From Acidobacteriota bacterium (GTDB lineage: Bacteria; Acidobacteriota; Polarisedimenticolia; J045), in the NCBI GenBank assembly GCA_017994815.1, contig JAGOJY010000018.1:1-64000 (forward strand): DNA of 64,000 bases, in the 5' to 3' direction. Made by a program: the position numbers and the translations under genes. Every line of letters begins with the position of its first letter. The first letter of the stretch is position 1. Below are positions 51,501 to 60,180 of this stretch, in pieces. Below the pieces are notes generated by a model that was not told the origin of the DNA, made no database searches, and was given only the letters and a program-made list of their open reading frames with translations.

Positions 51501-52241
51501 CGACATGACGCGCGCGCGGACCGTCGCCGCGCTCTCGGCGACGAGGTCGGCCACGGCGAAGACCACGCCCGTCGTGCGGAACTGCGGCGGCACGACGGGC
51601 CGGCCGTCGGCGAACGTCGTGTCGATGCGGAACGGCGGCAGGCCGTCCGGGCCCGGCGCGGCGTCGGCGACCGACAGCTCGCCGCGCTCGGGCGGCATCT
51701 CGCGGTACAGGTCGAGGTCGGGGAAGCGCCCGAAGGGGCCGATCAACGTCCAGGGGACGATGCGGCCGCTGCCCGCGAGCAGCTCGCGCGCCGCCGCGGG
51801 ATCGCCACTGCGCGACAGGCAGTCGGCCAGCGCGAGCGTGGCCAACGAGCGCACCTCGGGGTCGGCCACCGGCGCGCCGCCGGCGATCTCGCGCAGGAGC
51901 GGGATCGCCGTCGCCCCGCCGTCGGGAGCGCGGGTGGTCAACGCGAGCACGCGCGCGAGCGCGCCCGCGGCCAGCGGGGCGTCGGTTCGCCCGCGCAGCG
52001 CCGCGACGAGCACGCCGAGGGCGTCGCCGGTCTCGTTGCGGCCTTCCATCAGCGCGGCGAGGCCGATCGCGGCCGACAAATCGCCCGGGTCCGCCGACAG
52101 GCTGGCCGCGAACTCCTCCTCGGCCTGCGCGTCCTGTCCCGCGAGCGCGTGCGCCCAGGCGCCCGTGTCGGCGGCGAGCGCCGGGGACGCCGGCGCCAGC
52201 GCGACGAAGAGCAGCGCGGCGACGATCCGACGCGCGCTCAT
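48552..52241 (-). CDS. Secreted TPR/transglutaminase-like protein with lost catalytic triad
   Basis: 1229 aa from ATG 52241, overlapping the upstream gene's stop (ATGA). Signal peptide about 1-24 (IVAALLFVALAPASPALA). Residues 25-600 are helical TPR-like (EEARKELQRALELAPGRLE, AAYVGLARLLADAGKPAEAL). Residues about 640-830 form a beta-rich DUF3857-type domain, followed by a transglutaminase-like core that is degenerate. The catalytic Cys site reads AGEGNRLTVAL (G917 where the upstream paralogue has Cys in GDCKDKA), the His site reads EFPYALLEL (Y959), and only Asp (D974, VYLDYT) remains. Probably a non-enzymatic partner or inhibitor of the upstream paralogue. Longer in-frame starts run through that gene. 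Confidence 0.82.
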   Translation of the reverse strand: MSARRIVAALLFVALAPASPALAADTGAWAHALAGQDAQAEEEFAASLSADPGDLSAAIGLAALMEGRNETGDALGVLVAALRGRTDAPLAAGALARVLALTTRAPDGGATAIPLLREIAGGAPVADPEVRSLATLALADCLSRSGDPAAARELLAGSGRIVPWTLIGPFGRFPDLDLYREMPPERGELSVADAAPGPDGLPPFRIDTTFADGRPVVPPQFRTTGVVFAVADLVAESAATVRARVMSPASFRVFVDGREALAADRARERPADALAFRLQLAPGRHRLLVKLTNSARFTPLSVALEPAADSVRAVPVAGEARGESRAEPAPCALDAAANAAGASDPAQLLAAAWWLRARGLDRDSGALLERAVKAHPAANLFAYALGEHLRNTDTGSDAQTDYSRARGLLSRLVAEGSTWRGARLLVASMDEEAERQTEAWQGAEQVLAAAPGDADALLIQHRIAVRREWRAEAADRIERARAAAPGRTDVLRSAIEFYRAQRTASALAAALAESAARNPLDEDWPEFLGASGRVDEARAAWERLIAERPSHFAAYVGLARLLADAGKPAEALAAIDRAGALYPQESFVPYQRASFLSRLGREDEARKELQRALELAPGRLELREALRRRGEPDVLGPWLVDPLPVIREARRPAPGVDSALLGDLATILVDNRGGQTELYQGIHAVYTRAGVEREGELEVLPNSRLLGIRIHKPDGRTVDVASGTQPPISLPGLAPGDAIEYSWRRYTPPSQLVPGALDNRTVFMFQGEDRAFALSRYVVLHDERLPVEVCGNEEGLETTDEVKSGLRIRTWTARSMPQLRPEPHVPDPLALIPHVKLGLGVTWQDIGDIVKSALAGMLHPDPPLPEIAEEIRRAAGGDDPLALARELHRVVGQRLRPGGPPLALGTPASVSASAGEGNRLTVALAVARLLGLPARLILARPIELKGQDLGCPSPEEFPYALLELTAGGRVVYLDYTEANFPFDSIPARIAGSDALAVPLEPERPAEIVTLESRETGILHDIEADLVLQADGRVSGKLSITGHGQLASVLRRVLGEVPADELPNVYRTLAGQQFPGAEVTSYASQGTEQREGDVTLTMDIRGGGFGRRTPTGIAIPIVHKPIDLLGEYASLPERRHPLLLDPQLYERDRIRLAIPEGLQVAELPVDATVESPFGKVGISARREGPRLLLERVAVVPPRRVEPSEYGALRGWAQRLDDAQRGEITLQLPIR

Positions 52242-55200
52242 CGATCGCCCCCGGCCGCCGCGCGCGGGGCGGTGCCGCCGAGCTGGAGCACCCAGCGCTG
52301 CTGCAGCAGCTGGCGCGCCTGTTCGACGAACGCGGCGAACTCGCCGACGCGGTCCAGCGGCACGGTCCCGCCGCGGAATTCCAGTTCGGTGACGACCTTG
52401 GCCCCGTCGTGCGTGCCGTGGGCCTCGACGCCGACGCGCCCCCACGGCGAGTCGATCGAGCCCGAGCGCGGCAGCTCGTCGAGCCGCGCGCCGGTCGGCA
52501 GCGGCAGCACCGTCTCGGTCCGCTGGCGGAACGGCGGCGGCAGCGCGACCGGCGTCTGGCGGCCGGGCGACGGCGCCTCGACCGGCAGCGCGGGGACGAA
52601 CAGTCCCAAGGGTGCGATCAGCCGGTTCCCCTCGCGGTGCGCGAAGCGCGCCGCCAGCCCGGTGAAGCTGTAGCGCACGACCGGGTCGTCGAGGCCGACC
52701 GCGCCGAAGCGCGCCCGGTCCAGCGCGAGGTCGGGGTACTCGCGCCGCAGCCGTCCCGCGAGCACGTTGGAAGGCCGGTCGGCGCGCCGGAAGTACGTGC
52801 GCTCCTCCGCGGCGCGCTCGCCGCGCGCCTCGACCTCGATCTCGACCCGCGCGCCGCCGTCGTCCAGCAGCTGGATCGTCTCGCGGCGCGTCAGCTCGGC
52901 CTGCTCCGGCGCCGGTCGCGGCGTCTGGGTCAGGCGCCCGGTGGCGCGGCGCTCGTCCACGATCAGCGCCAGGCTGCCGCGGTCGCCGGCCGGCAGTTCG
53001 TCGAGGTTGTGGTGCACGACCGTGCCGTCGAGCCACAGCTCCTCGCCCGGCACGTACACGATCGCGTGGTCGAAGTGGGCGAAGGTCGGCACCGTGGTGT
53101 CGATCGCGCCCTGGTCGCGCGAGCGCACCAGCGCCACGTGGGCCTCCACGCCGGCCTCGCGCAGCATCGCCATCATCAGCGCCGCCTTGTCCTTGCAGTC
53201 GCCATGGCGGCGGTGGAACACCGCCGAGACCGGGTACGGCTTGATCGCGTTGATGCCGAACTCCAGCGCGACGTAGCGCGTGTTCTCGATCACCCAGTCG
53301 TAGATCGCGCGGACGATCGCCTCGCGCGAGCGCAGCTTGCCGGTCAGCCGCTGCACGGTGTCCTTGAGGTCCTGGTCCAGCGCCGTCTGCTGCTCGATCA
53401 GCCGCGCGTACACGCCGGCCAGCGTCTCCCAGTCGGGCACGCTGCCGACCAGCGCCAGCGGCACGCGCTCGGACGGTGGTGGGGCGTCGGCGGCGTCGGC
53501 GTACGCCGGCAGCGGCGGCAGCTCGATCACCGTCACCGTGCGCCCCTCGCGCTCGAGCGTCGAGACCTTCTCCGGGCCCGGCAGGTGCACGAGAGCGTAG
53601 CGCAGCGGCAGCTCGCGCTCGGCGTCGAGCACGAGCCGCGAGGACAGCACCGGCACGTTCTCGCCGGCGAAGAAGATCTCCCCGGCGTAGCCGGAGCCGA
53701 CCTGGTTCACCGCGCCGCGGTCGCTGACGCGGTAGCGCAGCTCGACCAGGTCGCCTTCCTCGAAGTGCGGGAACGACAGCCCGATCACGCGCGTGTCGTA
53801 CCACATGCGCAGCTCGGCTTCCGGCAACAGCGGCCGGTCGGTGCGCTGGGCCGGGATCACCGTCCCGTCGCGGCGCACCAGGCGCGCCTCGAGCACCGTC
53901 GCGCGCTGCAGCCCGGGCGAGTACGTGATCGAGAACGAGCGCGCCGCGGCGGCCTGCTCGGGGTGGCGCACGCGGTAGATCGCCTGGTGGAAGCGGCTGG
54001 CCAGCCCGTTGGCCCGCGCGCGCAGGCCGTTGACCTTGCTGACCGCGACCACCGCCGGGTCGCCGGCCGGCGCGACCGCGGCCTCCAGCTCCGCGACCTT
54101 GTCCAGCGAAACCGTCCACTCGGCCCCGAAGGTGTCGTCCACGCCGGTCAGCGCCGCGATGCGCTCGGCGAGCGCGGCGCCGCCGTCGATGCTCTCGCCG
54201 GCGCGCTGCCACGCCGCCGCGGCCCCGGTCGCGTCGCCCGTGGCGAGGAGCGCCTCGCCCTCGAGGTTCAACAGGTCGGGCCGGCCGGGCGCGATCTCAA
54301 GCCCGGCACGGGCGTCGGCCAGCGCCCGGTCGGCGCGCTTCTCGCCGAGCAGGAGCCGCACGCGGCGCGCGCGCCAGCCAGCGGACTGCGGGTCGCGCGC
54401 GAGAGCCTCGTCCACGCGCGCCAGCGCGCCCGCCGCATCGCCGGCCTCCAGCAGCAGGTCCACCAATTCGCCGCGCGCCTCGTCGTCGCCGGGGACGAGC
54501 TGCAGGTAGCGCTCGTAGGCCGCGCGCGCGCTGAGCGGCAGCCCCTCGCGCCGCTCGAACGCCGCGAGGCGCCCGGCGACGATCGGCTGGCGCGGGTACT
54601 CGCGCGCGATCCGCTGCAGCGCGGCGATCGCGCCGCCGCCGAACCCCGGCAGGTCGCGCAGCGAGGCGATCCACGCCTCGAGGTACGGGTCGCGGCGCCC
54701 GCACGCCGCGAGCGCGCGCTCCGCGTGCACGCGGGCCAGCTCGTCGTTCCCCAGCGTGACGTAGTACGTCGAGAGATAGCGCAGCGCCGCCGGGTGCGCC
54801 GGGCGGGCCGCGAGCAGGCGCTCGAGCGCCGCGCGGCGGCGCGGCGGCTCCTGCTCGACCTGGTACAGCGCCCACAGCGCGTCGGGGACAGCGCCGGCCG
54901 CCTCGGCGGCCTCGCGCGCGAGGCTCGCCGCGCGCGCGCGCTGGCGGTCGGGCAACTCGCGCGCGCCGAGTTCCAGCGCCAGCCGCGCCTTGCCCAGCGC
55001 GTCGCGCGGGCGCAGCGCGGCTTCGAGCGCGCCGACGATCGTCGCGCCGTCGCGCAGTGCGGACCAGCCGCCGGCCTTGCGCGCGGCGGCCTCGCGCGCC
55101 GCGCCCGCCACGTCCGGCGGCCACTCGGCGCGCAGCGCGGCCGGCGCGGGCCCGCCGTCGGGCGCGGTCACGCGGACCTGCAGTCCCCACGCGTCCTCGT

Positions 55201-55912
55201 CCTGGTCGACGGTGAACTCCGCGAGGTGCCAGCCCGGCTGCAGCCGCACGAACACCGCGTCCTGGTCGAACACCAGGCCGTGCCGTCCGCCCGGCGCGAA
55301 CAGCGGCGCGCCGTCGAGCGTCGCCCGGGCCTGGTCGTCCGCGCCGAAGCGCAGGGCGATCTCGGCCGGCCGCTCGGCGCGCAGGAAAAAGCGCGCCCGG
55401 ACGGCGTTCTTCTCCGCCGGGTTCACCAGCCGATCGAGCGTCAGCACGCCCGCGCGCGAGGTCTCGACGCGCCGCCACGCCGGGTCGTCGCCGGCGGCGG
55501 GCGCGATCTCGAAGCTGCGCACGAAGCCGAGCCGCGCGGCGCGCCGCGTCGCGGAGTCGAGCCGCCCGCGCGTGATGTCCTCGGCGAGGAGCATCGCGTC
55601 GATCTCGGCCGCGACCAGCGGGTGGGCGCCGGGGCGGGCGCGCAACGCCTCCGCCGCCGCGAACGCCTCGTCCGGGTCGGCCGCGGAGCGGGCGAGATCG
55701 ACCAGCTCGCGCACGGCGAGCATCGCCTCGGGCTTGCCGATCGCCCCGGCCGCGTCGGCCGCGCGCTGGCGCCACCAGTCCTCGAAACAGGCGGCCGGCG
55801 CGGTGCTCTGGCCCGAGCGCGCGAGGGCGGGCGCGCAGGTCGCCAGGAGCGCCAGCGCGAGCAAGAGGGCCAAGGCGCGGGCGCGCGGGAGCGCGGCGGG
55901 ATGTCTGGGCAT
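52238..55912 (-). CDS. Secreted TPR/DUF3857/transglutaminase-like protein with intact triad
   Basis: 1224 aa from ATG 55912 (GGGGGCC upstream; an in-frame ATG 15 nt earlier is possible). Signal peptide about 1-32 (LALLLALALLATCAPALA). Residues 30-640 are TPR-type helices with a PA14/carbohydrate-binding-like beta insert near 150-240 (AEFTVDQDEDAWGLQVRV). DUF3857 lies at about 655-800 (SITYSPGLQRATVLEARLV). The transglutaminase core follows with C906 (RHGDCKDKAAL), H949 (FDHAIVYV) and D962 (LWLDGT). Exported cysteine-protease-fold enzyme of unknown substrate. The 4-bp overlap with the downstream paralogue argues for stoichiometric synthesis, perhaps a heterodimer. Confidence 0.87.
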   Translation of the reverse strand: MPRHPAALPRARALALLLALALLATCAPALARSGQSTAPAACFEDWWRQRAADAAGAIGKPEAMLAVRELVDLARSAADPDEAFAAAEALRARPGAHPLVAAEIDAMLLAEDITRGRLDSATRRAARLGFVRSFEIAPAAGDDPAWRRVETSRAGVLTLDRLVNPAEKNAVRARFFLRAERPAEIALRFGADDQARATLDGAPLFAPGGRHGLVFDQDAVFVRLQPGWHLAEFTVDQDEDAWGLQVRVTAPDGGPAPAALRAEWPPDVAGAAREAAARKAGGWSALRDGATIVGALEAALRPRDALGKARLALELGARELPDRQRARAASLAREAAEAAGAVPDALWALYQVEQEPPRRRAALERLLAARPAHPAALRYLSTYYVTLGNDELARVHAERALAACGRRDPYLEAWIASLRDLPGFGGGAIAALQRIAREYPRQPIVAGRLAAFERREGLPLSARAAYERYLQLVPGDDEARGELVDLLLEAGDAAGALARVDEALARDPQSAGWRARRVRLLLGEKRADRALADARAGLEIAPGRPDLLNLEGEALLATGDATGAAAAWQRAGESIDGGAALAERIAALTGVDDTFGAEWTVSLDKVAELEAAVAPAGDPAVVAVSKVNGLRARANGLASRFHQAIYRVRHPEQAAAARSFSITYSPGLQRATVLEARLVRRDGTVIPAQRTDRPLLPEAELRMWYDTRVIGLSFPHFEEGDLVELRYRVSDRGAVNQVGSGYAGEIFFAGENVPVLSSRLVLDAERELPLRYALVHLPGPEKVSTLEREGRTVTVIELPPLPAYADAADAPPPSERVPLALVGSVPDWETLAGVYARLIEQQTALDQDLKDTVQRLTGKLRSREAIVRAIYDWVIENTRYVALEFGINAIKPYPVSAVFHRRHGDCKDKAALMMAMLREAGVEAHVALVRSRDQGAIDTTVPTFAHFDHAIVYVPGEELWLDGTVVHHNLDELPAGDRGSLALIVDERRATGRLTQTPRPAPEQAELTRRETIQLLDDGGARVEIEVEARGERAAEERTYFRRADRPSNVLAGRLRREYPDLALDRARFGAVGLDDPVVRYSFTGLAARFAHREGNRLIAPLGLFVPALPVEAPSPGRQTPVALPPPFRQRTETVLPLPTGARLDELPRSGSIDSPWGRVGVEAHGTHDGAKVVTELEFRGGTVPLDRVGEFAAFVEQARQLLQQRWVLQLGGTAPRAAAGGDR

Positions 55913-56033
55913 GGCCCCCAGTCTCAACCGAAAACGCCCGCCGGTCCAAGAGCGGGGACCGGTCCGCCCCGGGCGCGCTGGAGCGCGACCATCGACCGGG
56001 CGGTAGTCTCCCGGGTGCCGCCGGCCCGGCCCG

Positions 56034-56245
56034 TCAGTAGGGATCCACGCCTTGGGCCGCGTGCCAAAGCTCCCGGTACTTGTCGCGGACCCAGGGATGC
56101 AGTTCCTCGCCGAGTTCCAGCGGCAACCCGACGCTGCGGACGAGATCGAGCACGTCCGCCAGGTCGTGCAGCCGATGCGGTGCGCTCATGCCGGATGCGA
56201 GCTTCAGCTCGATGAAGCCGGTCGGGAAACCCGGCCGGGATGGGT
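56034..56245 (-). pseudogene. C-terminal fragment of a nucleotidyltransferase-like protein
   Basis: About 70 codons ending at 56034: FIELKLASGMSAPHRLHDLA, then DVLDLVRSVGLP and HPWVRDKYRELW. This resembles the C-terminal part of stand-alone nucleotidyltransferase-like proteins (the LKLASG ... DLADV ... KYxELW pattern). The upstream two thirds are missing; the frame is interrupted where the PAS gene's leader and RBS begin on the other strand. Interpreted as a decayed gene remnant. Confidence 0.45.
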
Positions 56246-56270
56246 GCCGTATGATCCGGGCGGAGGTGGC

Positions 56271-56612
56271 ATGCCCGAGCACGCCTGGATCGAAGAGGTA
56301 AACGTGGCCGTCACGGTGACCGACGAGCGCGGCACGATCGTCGCCATGAACCGCCGCGCGACCGAGCTGTTCGCGGCCGACGGTGGGAGCGCGCTGATCG
56401 GCCGCAGCGTCCTGGACTGCCACCCGGAGCCGGCGCGCACGCGGACCGCCGCGCTCTACCGGGACCGGCGCCCGAACCACTACACGATCCGCAAGAACGG
56501 GCAGCGCAAGATCATCCACCAGCTCCCGTGGTACCGCGACGGGAAGTTCGCGGGCGTGGTCGAGCTTTCGGTCCCGATCCCGGACGAGCTGCCGCACTTC
56601 GAGCGCGGCTGA
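56271..56612 (+). CDS. Single-domain PAS protein
   Basis: 113 aa from ATG 56271 with GGAGG 5 nt upstream; earlier in-frame codons belong to the antisense remnant. One PAS fold: VNVAVTVTDERGTIVAMNRRATELF, then GRSVLDCHPEPARTRT, YTIRKNGQRKIIHQLPWYRDG and GVVELSVPIPDELPHFERG. The LDCHPEPA and P-W-Y-R-[DN]-G motifs recur in a conserved group of free-standing PAS proteins. It has no output domain, so it would act as a ligand- or redox-sensing partner. Monocistronic, convergent with the amidase gene. Confidence 0.83.
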   Translation: MPEHAWIEEVNVAVTVTDERGTIVAMNRRATELFAADGGSALIGRSVLDCHPEPARTRTAALYRDRRPNHYTIRKNGQRKIIHQLPWYRDGKFAGVVELSVPIPDELPHFERG

Positions 56613-56633
56613 AACCGGGCCCGCTGGCGGCCG

Positions 56634-58400
56634 CTACGAGTCGAAGAAGCGCCTCAGGCCGGAGACGACCGCGCGCGCGAGGCGCTCGCGGCCGTCGGGC
56701 GCCTCGAGGAGCCGCGCGTCCTCGTGGTTGTTGATGTTGAGCGTTTCGAGCAGGACCTTGGCCGGCACCGCGTTGCCGCGCAGGATCGCCGGGGCCCACG
56801 GCCGCGGGCGCTTGGTCCCGCGCACGATGTGGTCCCGGACCGGGTCCTGCTCGTGCACCGGCAGGTCGTGCTCGCGGTAGCCGGCGAGGATCTCGCGGGC
56901 GAGCAGCCGCGACGTCGCCTCGTCGCGCAGCCGCTCGGCCCGCGTGAAGCTGACCGTCGGCGCTTCGCGCCACTCCTGGTAGCGCTTGTACGCGGCCGAG
57001 TTCACGCCGTAGCTGCCGCGCCGGTAGCGCTCGCCCGGCACGTACACCATCCCGCCCGAGACGCTCTTGTGCAGCGAGTCGGCGTGCAGGCTGATGAAGA
57101 CGACCTTCCCCGGCGCGACCTTCTCCTTGGTCGTCAGCCGGCGGAAGATCGAGTTGGCGAGGTACCAGCGCAGGTTGACGCCCATCACGGTGCTGCGCCC
57201 GCGCCGGTTGCGGTGCGGGGGCGTGGTCTGGAGCACGACGCTCTTGGCCTGCGCGAGCTTGGTGCGGTCGCTGACGGCGAAGCCGCGCTTGGTGTCGCGC
57301 GCGAGCATGTGCACCGTCACGCCGGGCTCGCGCTCGAGCAGCCGCTTGACGCGGCAGGCGACGTCGTAGACGTAGTCGCTCTCCCAGATCCGGCTGTTGC
57401 GTGCGCCGACATCGTCGCCGCCGTGACCCGGATCGAGCAGCACGTGCACGCCGGCCAGCGTCGGCGGCGGCGCCGGCACGGCGGTCTGCGCGAGTTCCGA
57501 CTCCTGGATCCGCGCCGCGACCTGGCGCGGGTGGTTGGCCGGCAGGTGGCGCGGGGCGAGCAGTTCCAAGGGCACGAGGATCCGCGCACCGGCGGGGATC
57601 TTCGTCACGTCGGCGATCGCGCTCGCGCGGGCGATCGTCTCGCTCGCCGCGAGCACGTCGTCCGGCCGGACCATCTCCGTGAAGCGCAGCACGACGCCGG
57701 AGTAGAGCGCCTCGCCGCGGCGCAGGCGGTAGACGGCGAAGGCCTGCCCGTCGCGCTCGACGTACTCCAGCGTGCCGTCGGCCGATTTCGCGACCGGGCG
57801 GAACAGCGGCAGCAGGAGCTGCGCGGGGATCCGCACCGCGCGGTCGCGCGGAAGGTCCGGCCCGGCGAAGCCGTTGGCCTGGCCGACCGCCTGCCAGCGC
57901 TCGCCGTCGCCGGTGAACCACAGCGCGACCTGCCACAGCCCCTCGCCGTAGACCAGCGCGCGCGCGGCGGACGGGACGTGCTCCCAGGCCCCGGCCGCGA
58001 AACGGTCGGCGGGGAACAGGGCGCGCAGCGCGAGGTAGCGGTACTCCTCGCGCAGGAGGTCCCAGGGCACCTCGATCGGGGCCTCGGGCGCGCGGCCGCC
58101 GTTCGCGGAGGCGAGCGCCGGGGCCTTCTCGTCCGAGCCGCACAGGCGGCGGGCGAGCGAGGCGTAGTCCTCGCCCTTGTCGGGCGTCACCGACAGCGCG
58201 ATGCGGCGCCCGTCCTCGATGATGACGCGGATCCCGGCGTCGAGTTCCAGGCTGTCGGTCAGCCCGGCGACCCGCGGCCCGGGCTCGAACTCCGGCGCCT
58301 CCTCCGCCGGGGACGGCGGCGGTTCCTGCGCCGCGGCCGCGGTCGCGGCGAGGAGCAGCGCGACCAGCGCGAGCGCGCACCACGCGCGGCGGCGGCTCAT
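56634..58400 (-). CDS. N-acetylmuramoyl-L-alanine amidase (Amidase_3) with LysM-like region
   Basis: 588 aa from ATG 58400, overlapping the gatA stop (ATGA). Signal peptide about 1-24. Residues 65-115 and 224-282 look LysM-like (YRLRRGEALYSGVV ... KIPAGARILVPLELL). The Amidase_3 domain (about 317-588) has zinc ligands H326 (LLDPGHGG), E340 (IWESDY) and H439 (SLHAD) and catalytic E552 (VLLETLNINN). It cleaves the amide between MurNAc and the stem peptide in the periplasm, in cell separation or wall turnover. A long insert (about 385-430 and 455-535) between ligand regions makes it larger than typical AmiC-type domains. Confidence 0.88.
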   Translation of the reverse strand: MSRRRAWCALALVALLLAATAAAAQEPPPSPAEEAPEFEPGPRVAGLTDSLELDAGIRVIIEDGRRIALSVTPDKGEDYASLARRLCGSDEKAPALASANGGRAPEAPIEVPWDLLREEYRYLALRALFPADRFAAGAWEHVPSAARALVYGEGLWQVALWFTGDGERWQAVGQANGFAGPDLPRDRAVRIPAQLLLPLFRPVAKSADGTLEYVERDGQAFAVYRLRRGEALYSGVVLRFTEMVRPDDVLAASETIARASAIADVTKIPAGARILVPLELLAPRHLPANHPRQVAARIQESELAQTAVPAPPPTLAGVHVLLDPGHGGDDVGARNSRIWESDYVYDVACRVKRLLEREPGVTVHMLARDTKRGFAVSDRTKLAQAKSVVLQTTPPHRNRRGRSTVMGVNLRWYLANSIFRRLTTKEKVAPGKVVFISLHADSLHKSVSGGMVYVPGERYRRGSYGVNSAAYKRYQEWREAPTVSFTRAERLRDEATSRLLAREILAGYREHDLPVHEQDPVRDHIVRGTKRPRPWAPAILRGNAVPAKVLLETLNINNHEDARLLEAPDGRERLARAVVSGLRRFFDS

Positions 58401-59815
58401 TCCAGGCAGCGCGCCGCGCGCAACAGGCGCTGCTCGCCGAAGCGCGGCCCGATCAGCTGGACGCCGAGCGGCAGGCCTTCCGCGGTGCGCCCGAACGGCA
58501 CCGAGATCGCGGGGTGCCCGCCGAGGCTGGCGACGACGGTGAAGATGTCGCCGAGGTACATCGCCAGCGGGTCGTCGGCCTTCTCCCCGATGCGGAACGC
58601 CGCCGTCGGCGTGGTCGGGCAGAGGAGGACGTCGAAGGTCTCGAACAGCGCGTCGAGCTGGCGCCGCAGGAGCGCGCGGGCCCTTTGCGCGCGCGCGTAG
58701 TAGCGGTCGTGGTAGCCCGCCGACAGCGCGTACGTCCCGAGGACGATGCGGCGCTTGACCTCGTCGCCGAACCCCTGCCCGCGCGTCGCGGCGTACATCG
58801 CGCCGATGTCGGCCGCCTCGTCGGCGCGCCGGCCGTAGCGCACGCCGTCGTAGCGCGCGAGGTTCGACGAGGCCTCCGCGGTGGCGACGATGTAGTAGAT
58901 CGGGATCCCGTGGCGCGCGAGCGGCAGCGCGGCCTCGCCGGTGGCGGCGCCGCGCGCGGCGAGCCGTTCCGCGGCGCGGCGCACGGCCTCGCGCACGTCG
59001 GCCGCGAGCGCCTCGTGCTCGGCGAACTCGCGCAGGACGCCGACGCGCAGCCCGGCGCCGCCGTCGTCGAGCCGCGCGAGGTAGTCCGGGACGTCCTCCG
59101 GCACGCAGGTCGCGTCGCGGCCGTCCGGGCCGGCGATCACGCCCAGCAAGAGCGCGGCGTCGGTCACGTCGGCGGCGAGCGGGCCGACCTGGTCGAGCGA
59201 CGAGCCGAAGGCGATCAGACCCCAGCGCGAGACGCGCCCGTACGTCGGCTTCAGGCCGACGACGCCGCAGAACGCCGCGGGCTGCCGGACCGAGCCGCCC
59301 GTGTCGCTGCCGAGCGCCGCCAGCGCCTGCCGGTCGGCGACGGCGGCGGCGGAGCCACCGCTCGATCCGCCGGTGACGCGCGCGGGGTCGAGCGGGTGGC
59401 GCGCGGGGCCGAAGCACGAGTTCTCGTTCGACGAACCCATGCCGAACTCGTCGCAGTTGGTCTTGCCCACGACCACCGCGCCGGCCGCGAGCAGGCGCGC
59501 GACGGCGGTCGCGTCGTACGGAGGCACGTAGTCGCCGAGGATCCGCGAGGCGCAGGTCGCCGGCAGGCCGCGCGTGCAGATGTTGTCCTTCACGGCGAGC
59601 GGCACGCCCGCGAGCGGCCCGACCGGCTCGCCGCGCGCGCGGCGCGCGTCGATCGAGCGGGCGCGCGCGAGCGAGCGCGGCGGGTCCACGTGCACCACGG
59701 CGTTGATGTCGGCGCGGGCCTCGATGCGCGCCAGCGCCGCCCGCGCCAACTCCTCGGCCGAGACGTCGCCGGACGCCACCGCCGCCGCCGCCGCGCGCGC
59801 GGTCGGTGCGATCAC
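58397..59815 (-). CDS. gatA: Asp-tRNA(Asn)/Glu-tRNA(Gln) amidotransferase subunit A
   Basis: 472 aa from GTG 59815, overlapping the gatC stop (GTGA). Amidase-signature Ser-cisSer-Lys triad: K76 (LAVKDN), S151 (GGSSGGSA) and S175 (SDTGGSVR). Strong family matches include CDEFGMGSSNENS and GLKPTYGRVSRWGLIAFGSSLDQ. In GatCAB it releases ammonia from glutamine to amidate misacylated tRNA. The length (about 480) is normal. gatB is not in this window. The stop overlaps the amidase start. Confidence 0.95.
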   Translation of the reverse strand: MIAPTARAAAAAVASGDVSAEELARAALARIEARADINAVVHVDPPRSLARARSIDARRARGEPVGPLAGVPLAVKDNICTRGLPATCASRILGDYVPPYDATAVARLLAAGAVVVGKTNCDEFGMGSSNENSCFGPARHPLDPARVTGGSSGGSAAAVADRQALAALGSDTGGSVRQPAAFCGVVGLKPTYGRVSRWGLIAFGSSLDQVGPLAADVTDAALLLGVIAGPDGRDATCVPEDVPDYLARLDDGGAGLRVGVLREFAEHEALAADVREAVRRAAERLAARGAATGEAALPLARHGIPIYYIVATAEASSNLARYDGVRYGRRADEAADIGAMYAATRGQGFGDEVKRRIVLGTYALSAGYHDRYYARAQRARALLRRQLDALFETFDVLLCPTTPTAAFRIGEKADDPLAMYLGDIFTVVASLGGHPAISVPFGRTAEGLPLGVQLIGPRFGEQRLLRAARCLE

Positions 59816-60102
59816 CGGCCGACGACCCGCGGCACGAGGAAGTGGCCGCGACCGGCTTCGGGCGCGGCGGACAGCGCGCGCACAGCCGGCAGCGGGGCGC
59901 GCGGATCGTCGTCGCGGACCGGGCCGGCCTCGGGCGCGCACTCGTCCGCGTCGGGCAGCTCCAGCTCCGCGAGCTGCGCGACGTGGTCGAGGACCCGCGA
60001 CAGCTCGCGGGCGAGGCGCGCCACCTCGCCGTCGTCCAGCTCGAGCTGCGCGAGCCGCGCGATGCGCCGGATTTCGTCCGCCTGGATCGCCGCCCGCCCC
60101 AT
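59812..60102 (-). CDS. gatC: Asp-tRNA(Asn)/Glu-tRNA(Gln) amidotransferase subunit C
   Basis: 96 aa. Typical GatC start: D-E-I-R-R-I-A-R-L-A-Q-L-E-L, then a helical region (LARELSRVLDHVAQLAEL) and the C-terminal motif L-R-x-D common in GatC, here VRDDDP, ending GHFLVPRVV. GatC stabilises the GatA-GatB complex. The stop overlaps the gatA GTG. Head of a gatC-gatA-amidase transcription unit. Confidence 0.92.
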   Translation of the reverse strand: MGRAAIQADEIRRIARLAQLELDDGEVARLARELSRVLDHVAQLAELELPDADECAPEAGPVRDDDPRAPLPAVRALSAAPEAGRGHFLVPRVVGR

Positions 60103-60180
60103 CGGCGCGATGGTACCCCGGAGCGGACAGGCGGAGCACCTGTTTCCGCCGCGGTGCCCCGCCGCGAGGCGTTGCGATCG

